Shown here: positions 6,123 through 12,033 of the stretch, piece after piece
Layout of the letters: the number at the start of each line of letters is the position of its first letter
Numbering within the stretch: position 1 is the stretch's first letter
Assembly: GCA_003445035.1 (NCBI GenBank)
Contig: DLVV01000057.1
Location: 1-12,033, forward strand
Source of the DNA: Planctomycetaceae bacterium
GTDB taxonomy: Bacteria > Planctomycetota > Planctomycetia > Planctomycetales > Planctomycetaceae
Direction of reading: 5' to 3'
Length of the DNA: 12,033 nt
The notes under the pieces: model-generated
The model's input: the letters and a program-made list of their open reading frames with translations, nothing else
Told to the model about the DNA's origin: nothing
Database searches by the model: none
Position numbers and translations under genes: made by a program

Positions 6123-9100
6123 ATGCGATTTCTGCTGGTGTTGTTGTTTCTCGGGATTTGTGCGTGTTTCGCCGAGTCTTCGCCTCCAGAGGTCCGGACC
6201 GTTGCGACGCAACCTGGGCCACAGGTGAAGGAGAGGTTGGCAGCTACGGTAAAGGCGAAGGCCGACGACCGGATCGAGTTCTTCGAGGCGAAGATTCGCC
6301 CGGTCCTGGTCGAGCATTGCTATGCGTGTCACAACTCGACCAAGAAGGCAGCGGGCTCGCTGGCGTTGGATCATCGCCAGGGGCTGCGTCGGGGAGGGGA
6401 TGGTGGCAAGATTGTCGTTCCGGGCAGGCCCGAGCAAAGCCGCCTGTTGGCGATTCTGCGACACGAAGTTCCCGGGCTGAAGATGCCCCGGGACGGGGCA
6501 AAGTTCGAAGCCAGTGTCGTCGCCGACTTCCAACGCTGGGTCGCGATGGGCGCATCCGACCCGCGGGACACGCCCCCATCGGCCGACGAACTGGCACGAG
6601 CCACGTCGTGGGAGGCGACGTTCGCGAAGCGAAGAAGATGGTGGAGCTTTCAGCCGGTCGTGAAGCCGGCAACGCCAGAAGCGAAAAATGGCGAGTGGTC
6701 GGTTCACCCGGTGGATCGGTTTCTGCTGGCTGCCATGAACTCGCATGGCCTCGAACCAGCGGTTGCTGCGGACAAGCGAACCTTGCTTCGTCGTGTTTCA
6801 TTTGTGCTCACCGGTCTGCCGCCGACGCCGGCGGAGATTCGTGACTTTCTCGCCAACGAATCAGACACCGCATTCGAAGCTGTCGTTGATCGGTTGCTCG
6901 ATTCTCCCCGGTTCGGAGAACGTTGGGCACGTCACTGGATGGACCTCGTCCGATACTGCGAATCGCACGGCAGCCAGGGCGACCCCCAGTTGGCCAATGC
7001 CTATCGGTATCGCGATTACCTGGTCCGGGCGTTCAACAATGATGTGCCTTACGACCAGTTCGTTCGCGAGCACATTGCCGGCGATCTGTTGCCCGAGCCC
7101 CGATTCAACACCGAGGAGCAGTTCAACGAATCGGCCATCGGGCCGGCTCATCTGAGGATGGTCGAACTGGGATTCGTGCCCGTCGACGCATTGGAGGATC
7201 AGGTCAAGGTCGTCGACAACCTGATTGATGTTTATTCGAAGACGTTTCTGGGACTCACGGCTTCGTGCGCACGGTGTCACAATCACAAGTTCGATCCAAT
7301 CAGCCAGGAAGATTTCTATGCCCTGTACGGCGTCTTCGTGAGTGGTCGTCCGGGACAGGTCCTGATCGACTCGCCCAAAACACTCGACAGACACCGCGCC
7401 GAGCTGACGGCGTTGAAGCAGACGATTGGTGAGGGGCTTGGAGCCGCGTGGCTCGAAGCGGCTGCCGGAATTGGGGACCGGTTTCATTCTGAAGGTGGCC
7501 GTGCAGAGCGTGTGGCCGGTCTGCGGGCCCGGCTGAAGACACTCAGTAAGAACATCGCGGCGATCGAAGACCCGGCGAGGGTGCGGGTACTGAAACGCAG
7601 ACCGATTCCACCGAAACCCGGGCCCGGCAAAAGTCCGGCTGACGACAAGAAACCGCCTGAAAAGCGTCGGGCCGCTCCCCGCCCTGCCCCATCCCAGGCC
7701 GTAACGCTTCCCGTGCCGTTTGCGAGATGGAGCTTTGACGGCGACGTCCGAGACAGCGTTGGCAGCCATCACGGCCAGTTGTTGAACGGGGCCATTGTCC
7801 GTGACGGCCGACTGATCCTGGATGGCAGGGCCTCCAGCATGCGGACCAGTCCGCTGCAGCGAGACATCCGTGAGAAGACACTGGAAGCCTGGGTCTCTCT
7901 GGCCCGCTTCGATCAGCGCGGGATCGGCGTGATCGGCCTGGACACTCCGGGTGACCAGTTCTTCGATTCGATTGTCTTTGGAGAGATCAAACCCAGGCAC
8001 TGGATGGCGGGCAGCGACTTCTTGCGACGGACGCGGGAGCCCGGTGGTCCCGAGGAAACCACTCCACCGGACAAGTTGATTCACATGGTGATCGTCTACG
8101 CGAGGGACAATTCGGTCACGCTCTACCGGAACGGTCGGATCTATGGGAAGCCCTACACCCGGGGGAAGCTGCAGCTGTTCGAGAAGGGCAAGTCGCGGTT
8201 TCTGTTCGGGCAACGACTGTCCGGAGTGAACCCGCCACTTGCGGGGGAAATTGAGGAGGCGCGGGCCTACACGCAGGCATTGACCGCTGCGGAGGTGGCC
8301 ACATCGTTTGAGGTCGGCCCGGAGGGGGTTTCGACGGAAGAGCTGTTGGCTGTTCTCGATGCCGGGCAGCGACGAGAACTCACCTCGCTGCACCAGTCTC
8401 GCCGACGGATGCGCGTGGAGTTGGAGAAACTCGATCCGATGGCCGGAGGGAAGACCGATCCCTGGGCCAAGGCTTTTGAGGACGCCCGGACCAACAAGGA
8501 GAATCCACTGCACGTGTGGGTGCGATCCTTCGTGGGTGGCGTTCCCCCTGGCACCGTGGAACTGCAGAAGCAATGGCGGGAACAGGCCGGATACTGGAGA
8601 CAGGAACTCAAGACGCGTCGTGAGTCGAACGACTCGAACTTCACCGACGTGTGGGATCTGAAAGGCGACGGCAGTGATGAGTGGTTCAGCTACGGCACCG
8701 GATTTCCGGGCGGACAGATCCGGCCAACATCAAATGGCGGATTTCTGGTCGAGTCGGACGGTGATGCCGTCGTCAAAGGTGTTCACACGGCTGGGGTGTT
8801 TTCGAGCCGTCTCAGTACGCGACACACCGGCGTATTGATGTCTCCACGTTTTGTGATCGGCTCGAACTCCATCAGCGTGCGAGCACTCGGTTCGAACGCG
8901 CGAGTCCGGCTGGTGATCGAGAATTATCCGCTTGGCAACGGCGGCATTTATCCGGCCCGTCCACTTGATCGAGATCGGTTCGGCTGGTTCGTGTTGAATT
9001 CAAAATATCGTAAAGGGCAGCACGCTCACCTGGAGTTCGTGACCAACCTGGCCGATCGGGCACACTTTGCTGTCGACCGGATTGTGACCGGTGACGCTCT

Positions 9101-10379
9101 GCAACCCCCGTTGGTAAGCACGGTGCCAATCGTCTGTCTGCTGGAAGACGAGGCTCCGGCATCGGTCGGTCAGTTGGTGGCCAGGTACTCCGGCCGACTG
9201 AGACAAACCGTCCGATCCTGGCAGTCCGGAACGGCGAGTGAAAATGAGATCGCGTTCCTCGATTTCTTCGTCCGTCGTGGCCTGTTGCCGATCACCATCG
9301 GCGAACTGCCTCACCTGGGCGAGGCCGTCAGGCGATTCCGGCGGCTCGAGCATCAGCTTCCGGTGCCCCGGCGGGTGCCAGGTGTCCTGGAAACGGTGGC
9401 TTACAACCAGCCGTTGTTCGAAGGCGGCCGGCACACACGGCCTGCTCAAGCTGTCCCGCGCCGCGGACTCTCGCTGTTTGGTGACCAACCGTTTCGTACG
9501 ACTGACAGTGGCCGGTTGCAGTTGGCCGAACAAACCGCTTCAGCCACGAACCCTCTGACGGCCCGGGTGATGGTCAACCGGTTGTGGCACCACGTGTTCG
9601 GCCGGGGAATCGTCGCGACGGTCGACAATTTCGGCCACCTGGGCGCACCGCCTTCGCATCCGGAACTGCTGGACCACCTGGCGGCAAGGTTTGTCAAGAA
9701 CGGCTGGTCCATCAAGCGGATGCTGAAACACCTGGTCACCTCGACAGCATTTCGGCAGTCATCCCGTGCCAGCGGTTTTGCGCTCGAGAACGATCCCGGT
9801 AATCGATTCCTGTCCCACATGCCGGTGCGGCGACTGGATGCCGATGCGATTCGTGACAGCATTCTGGCCGTTTCCGGACAACTTGACACGAAGATGTATG
9901 GCCCGGGCATCGACGTTTACTACACATCCAAGACCGAAGGCGGTGGGCCCAAGGGGCCTCTTGACGGAGGCCGCCGCCGTAGCGTCTATCTCCGCATTCG
10001 CCGCAACGCTCACAATCCGTTTCTCGAAGCGTTTGACGCACCGAAGCCGACCACCACACGTGGTCGTCGAGATGTCACCAATGTGCCCGCGCAGTCGCTC
10101 ACGATGCTCAACGATCCGTTTGTCATCGATCAGGCTGCAAAGTGGTCCGGGGATCTTGTGGGCAGGCAACTCGCACCAGAGGATCGCGTTCGGGAAATGT
10201 ACGAACGGGCGTTCGCACGCTCGCCCACGGCGTCAGAATTGCGAGCCACGCTGGAATATGTCGCGGCGTTAGAGAAGGAACATGCCGATGTTCCTGACGA
10301 AACCGCTCGACGGAGACTGGTCTGGCAGGATGTGGCTCACGCACTCTTCTGCCTCAAGGAGTTCATCTATGTGGAATGA
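6123..10379 (+). CDS. Planctomycete multidomain PSCyt1-DUF1549-LamG-DUF1553 (PSD1) protein
   Basis: A 1418-residue exported protein. Residues 1-17 are a Sec signal peptide (M-R-F then a Leu-rich core, cleavage near A-C-F-A). The planctomycete cytochrome C domain (PSCyt1) covers about 45-145, with C-Y-A-C-H at 66-70 and a likely distal haem ligand Met121 in L-K-M-P. DUF1549 (PSCyt2) covers about 192-413, with a second C-A-R-C-H at 382-386 followed by NHKFDPI. A Pro/Lys-rich linker lies at about 500-530. A LamG/concanavalin-like domain (about 532-730) starts [16 protein letters not shown] further beta-rich region (about 840-995) I cannot assign. DUF1553 (PSD1, about 1125-1387) carries [34 protein letters not shown] and [14 protein letters not shown]. 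These families are typical of Planctomycetes; their biochemical role is unproven, but two CxxCH sites imply haem binding or electron transfer at the envelope. The gene overlaps the DUF1501 gene by 11 nt. Confidence 0.93.
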   Translation: MRFLLVLLFLGICACFAESSPPEVRTVATQPGPQVKERLAATVKAKADDRIEFFEAKIRPVLVEHCYACHNSTKKAAGSLALDHRQGLRRGGDGGKIVVPGRPEQSRLLAILRHEVPGLKMPRDGAKFEASVVADFQRWVAMGASDPRDTPPSADELARATSWEATFAKRRRWWSFQPVVKPATPEAKNGEWSVHPVDRFLLAAMNSHGLEPAVAADKRTLLRRVSFVLTGLPPTPAEIRDFLANESDTAFEAVVDRLLDSPRFGERWARHWMDLVRYCESHGSQGDPQLANAYRYRDYLVRAFNNDVPYDQFVREHIAGDLLPEPRFNTEEQFNESAIGPAHLRMVELGFVPVDALEDQVKVVDNLIDVYSKTFLGLTASCARCHNHKFDPISQEDFYALYGVFVSGRPGQVLIDSPKTLDRHRAELTALKQTIGEGLGAAWLEAAAGIGDRFHSEGGRAERVAGLRARLKTLSKNIAAIEDPARVRVLKRRPIPPKPGPGKSPADDKKPPEKRRAAPRPAPSQAVTLPVPFARWSFDGDVRDSVGSHHGQLLNGAIVRDGRLILDGRASSMRTSPLQRDIREKTLEAWVSLARFDQRGIGVIGLDTPGDQFFDSIVFGEIKPRHWMAGSDFLRRTREPGGPEETTPPDKLIHMVIVYARDNSVTLYRNGRIYGKPYTRGKLQLFEKGKSRFLFGQRLSGVNPPLAGEIEEARAYTQALTAAEVATSFEVGPEGVSTEELLAVLDAGQRRELTSLHQSRRRMRVELEKLDPMAGGKTDPWAKAFEDARTNKENPLHVWVRSFVGGVPPGTVELQKQWREQAGYWRQELKTRRESNDSNFTDVWDLKGDGSDEWFSYGTGFPGGQIRPTSNGGFLVESDGDAVVKGVHTAGVFSSRLSTRHTGVLMSPRFVIGSNSISVRALGSNARVRLVIENYPLGNGGIYPARPLDRDRFGWFVLNSKYRKGQHAHLEFVTNLADRAHFAVDRIVTGDALQPPLVSTVPIVCLLEDEAPASVGQLVARYSGRLRQTVRSWQSGTASENEIAFLDFFVRRGLLPITIGELPHLGEAVRRFRRLEHQLPVPRRVPGVLETVAYNQPLFEGGRHTRPAQAVPRRGLSLFGDQPFRTTDSGRLQLAEQTASATNPLTARVMVNRLWHHVFGRGIVATVDNFGHLGAPPSHPELLDHLAARFVKNGWSIKRMLKHLVTSTAFRQSSRASGFALENDPGNRFLSHMPVRRLDADAIRDSILAVSGQLDTKMYGPGIDVYYTSKTEGGGPKGPLDGGRRRSVYLRIRRNAHNPFLEAFDAPKPTTTRGRRDVTNVPAQSLTMLNDPFVIDQAAKWSGDLVGRQLAPEDRVREMYERAFARSPTASELRATLEYVAALEKEHADVPDETARRRLVWQDVAHALFCLKEFIYVE
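10356..10361 (+). promoter_or_regulatory. Ribosome binding site of the DUF1501 gene, inside the PSD1 gene
   Basis: AAGGAG lies 7 nt before the ATG at 10369, within the last codons of the PSD1 gene. It fixes the start and, with the 11-nt overlap, suggests translational coupling. Confidence 0.75.
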
Positions 10380-11811
10380 CCCAGGGGTTTTCCTGTCCCG
10401 CCGACATCTGTTGAGCCGGGCCTCCACCGGATTTGGGATGGTCGCGTTGTCCGGACTGTTGGCTCGTGGGGCAATCGGCAGCCAACCCGTGGCCCGCCAC
10501 ACGAACTCGCTGGCTGCAAAGTCGACCGACTTTCCGGCCACAGCGAAGAGTGTGATTTTCCTGTTCATGTCGGGGGGCGTCTCGTCGGTCGACACGTTCG
10601 ACCCCAAGCCGCGTCTGGTTCGCGATCACGGCAAACCGATGCCGGTGCCCGTCCGGCCGACGATGTTCAACTCCAACGGCAACATCAAGGCCAGTCCGTG
10701 GGACTTTCAGCAATACGGTGAGAGCGGTCTGCCCGTCAGCGAACTGTTCCCCAATGTCGCCGCATGTGCCGACGACCTGGCGGTGATCCGTTCGATGACG
10801 TCGATTGCGAACGAACATGCCCAGGCCAACTATTTCATTCACACGGGGTTTTCCCTGGCTGGACATCCCTGCGCCGGAGCGTGGATGGCCTACGGGCTCG
10901 GTTGCGAGTCCAGAGAGCTTCCCGGTTTCGTTGTCCTGGCCTCGGGGGGATCGCCCCTGGGCGGGATCAACAACTACAGCAACGGTTACCTGCCGAGCGT
11001 GTACCACGCGTCGATGCTCGATCCGACCCGGTCGGAACCGCTGTCGAATGTCGTTCCCCGTGAATCGGATCGGCGACAACGACTGCGACTGAGCTTCGTC
11101 GAACGTCTCGACCGTCAGCATCTGAAGACACTGCGGGGTGCCGGGCAGATCGAATCGGCGATCCAAAATTACGAGACCGCCTATCGCATGCAGTCGGCCG
11201 TGCCGGAACTGGTGGACATCAGTGGTGAAACGCGGGACACGCAGTCTCTGTATGGAATCGACTCGCCCGTCAACGAAACCCGTGAATACGGTCGCCAGTG
11301 TCTACTGGCCCGCCGCCTGGTCGAGCGAGGAGTTCGTTTTATTGAACTCACTTGCCTTCCACACGCGGGAGGAAAACTGCCGGGCAACCCGTGGGACCAG
11401 CACGGGGGTTTGAAGGCTGGTCACGAAGAAATGGCCCGCCAGGTGGACCAGCCGATCGCCGGCCTCATTCGAGATCTGAAGCGCCGTGGCCTGTTCGACG
11501 AAACATTGATCGTCTGGGCGGGAGAATTCGGTCGCACGCCGTTCGCACAGGGTTCAGATGGTCGAGACCACAACCCGTTTGGTTTCAGTGTCTGGATGGC
11601 CGGCGGTGGCATCAAGGGCGGCGTCACTTATGGCGCGACCGACGATCTGGGCTATCACGCCGTCGAAAATCGGGCGACCGTTTATGACATGTGGGCGACC
11701 GTTCTGCATCAACTGGGTCTCGACCACGAAGCTCTCACCTATCGCCACGGTGGCCGGGACTTCCGCCTGACGGATGTGCACGGCAACGTGCTCCACGAGA
11801 TCCTTTCGTGA
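10369..11811 (+). CDS. DUF1501 family protein with Tat-type signal
   Basis: A 480-residue protein of usual length for the family. The N-terminus carries a twin-arginine type signal, F-L-S-R-R-H-L-L (Arg11-Arg12), followed by a hydrophobic stretch, so export in folded form is likely. Family hallmarks are [17 protein letters not shown] from residue 65, GEFGRTP at 385-391, G-R-D-H-N-P around Asp400-His401, [16 protein letters not shown], and [11 protein letters not shown] near the end. DUF1501 belongs to the alkaline phosphatase/sulfatase-like fold, and these Asp/His motifs may bind metal; no activity is established. It almost always partners a PSD1 gene, as here, with the start inside the last codons of the upstream gene. 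Longer in-frame starts such as the ATG at 10282 lie inside the PSD1 gene and would hide the Tat signal. Confidence 0.92.
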   Translation: MWNDPGVFLSRRHLLSRASTGFGMVALSGLLARGAIGSQPVARHTNSLAAKSTDFPATAKSVIFLFMSGGVSSVDTFDPKPRLVRDHGKPMPVPVRPTMFNSNGNIKASPWDFQQYGESGLPVSELFPNVAACADDLAVIRSMTSIANEHAQANYFIHTGFSLAGHPCAGAWMAYGLGCESRELPGFVVLASGGSPLGGINNYSNGYLPSVYHASMLDPTRSEPLSNVVPRESDRRQRLRLSFVERLDRQHLKTLRGAGQIESAIQNYETAYRMQSAVPELVDISGETRDTQSLYGIDSPVNETREYGRQCLLARRLVERGVRFIELTCLPHAGGKLPGNPWDQHGGLKAGHEEMARQVDQPIAGLIRDLKRRGLFDETLIVWAGEFGRTPFAQGSDGRDHNPFGFSVWMAGGGIKGGVTYGATDDLGYHAVENRATVYDMWATVLHQLGLDHEALTYRHGGRDFRLTDVHGNVLHEILS

Positions 11812-11857
11812 CCGGTTCGATTCTGGAGGCCCTTCGGGGTGGAGGTTTTGAGTGTCG

Positions 11858-11893
11858 GCAGGACGCGGGGCACGGTCACAGGTGTCGTCCTGC
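11858..11893 (+). terminator. Perfect 8-bp inverted repeat downstream of the DUF1501 gene
   Basis: GCAGGACG (11858-11865) and CGTCCTGC (11886-11893) are perfect arms around a 20-nt loop that can form a further short CAC/GTG pairing. It lies 47 nt after the stop. No U-tract follows, so it may be a factor-dependent or structural terminator, or an RNA 3' end. Confidence 0.35.
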
Positions 11894-11995
11894 TCTCAAG
11901 TGGACCAGTTCGCGGGATTCTGGGATACTCGTCTTACTGATCGCGTTGGAATAGGTGAATCGGGCACTGCGGCCACTCGAGCAAGCGGAACAACG

Positions 11996-12033
11996 ATGCT
12001 CTCGATCTTCGACCACCAGCGAACGATGGATCG
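11996..12033 (+). CDS. Possible start of a further gene (partial, 12 codons)
   Basis: An ATG at 11996 opens a frame reading M-L-S-I-F-D-H-Q-R-T-M-D and runs off the window. A GCGGAA stretch lies about 6 nt upstream and could be a weak ribosome binding site. The M-L-S-I opening is reminiscent of many planctomycete DUF1501 proteins, which start M-L-(S/T)-I or M-L-(S/T)-L and then have an R-R-x-F/L Tat motif, but the diagnostic motif would lie outside the window. The call rests on 12 codons and is weak. Confidence 0.3.
   Translation, partial: MLSIFDHQRTMD

Noticed and set aside
6861..8573. Open frame of 570 codons on the minus strand
   Set aside because: It lies wholly opposite the PSD1 gene, whose plus-strand frame carries recognisable CxxCH, DUF1549 and LamG motifs. 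The antisense product resembles nothing known.
1..12033. CRISPR arrays, tRNA/rRNA genes, insertion sequences, integrase or attachment sites
   Set aside because: I looked for regularly spaced repeats, tRNA-like cloverleaf ends, transposase motifs and flanking terminal repeats and found none.

Overview
This is a GC-rich stretch (about 60% by eye) of what is very probably a planctomycete chromosome. The evidence is a DUF1549/DUF1553 (PSCyt/PSD1) multidomain cytochrome-like protein whose gene overlaps a DUF1501 gene. That pair is expanded mainly in Planctomycetes and some Verrucomicrobia. All complete genes encode exported proteins (Sec, lipoprotein or Tat-type N-termini), so the window is devoted to envelope or extracellular functions. 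No tRNA, rRNA, CRISPR, insertion sequence or integrase was seen.

Layout, left to right. (1) Positions 1-556, minus strand: the N-terminal 185 residues of an exported BNR/Asp-box sialidase-like protein that runs off the left edge. (2) 557-974: a long divergent intergenic region with no convincing gene. (3) 975-3464, plus: an 829-residue lipoprotein made of two alpha/beta-hydrolase halves. The C-terminal half keeps a Ser-Asp-His type active site; the N-terminal half has lost both Ser and His. (4) 3465-3600: a short convergent gap with a terminator-like stem-loop. (5) 3601-5940, minus: an F5/8-type-C plus DUF4091 (GH123-like) glycoside hydrolase candidate with an Asp-Glu pair. (6) 5941-6122: a divergent promoter region. 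(7) 6123-10379, plus: a 1418-residue PSCyt1-DUF1549-LamG-DUF1553 protein. (8) 10369-11811, plus: a Tat-type DUF1501 protein, overlapping the previous gene by 11 nt. (9) 11812-12033: a spacer with an inverted repeat, then possibly the first codons of another gene at 11996.

Inferred biology: sialidase-like, GH123-like (N-acetylhexosaminidase type) and esterase-like exported proteins beside a PSD1/DUF1501 pair suggest a locus for using a complex, probably aminosugar- or sialic-acid-containing, glycan. The cellular role of PSD1/DUF1501 pairs is not established.

The most unexpected signal is a pair of 64-nt leaders immediately upstream of the two plus-strand genes at 975 and 6123. They share 46 of 64 positions without gaps, lie at exactly the same distance from the start codon, and in the frame of the downstream gene both read G-L-N-A-E-A-x-V-x-x-L, with mostly third-position differences in that stretch. 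This could be a shared cis-regulatory leader or a conserved leader peptide.
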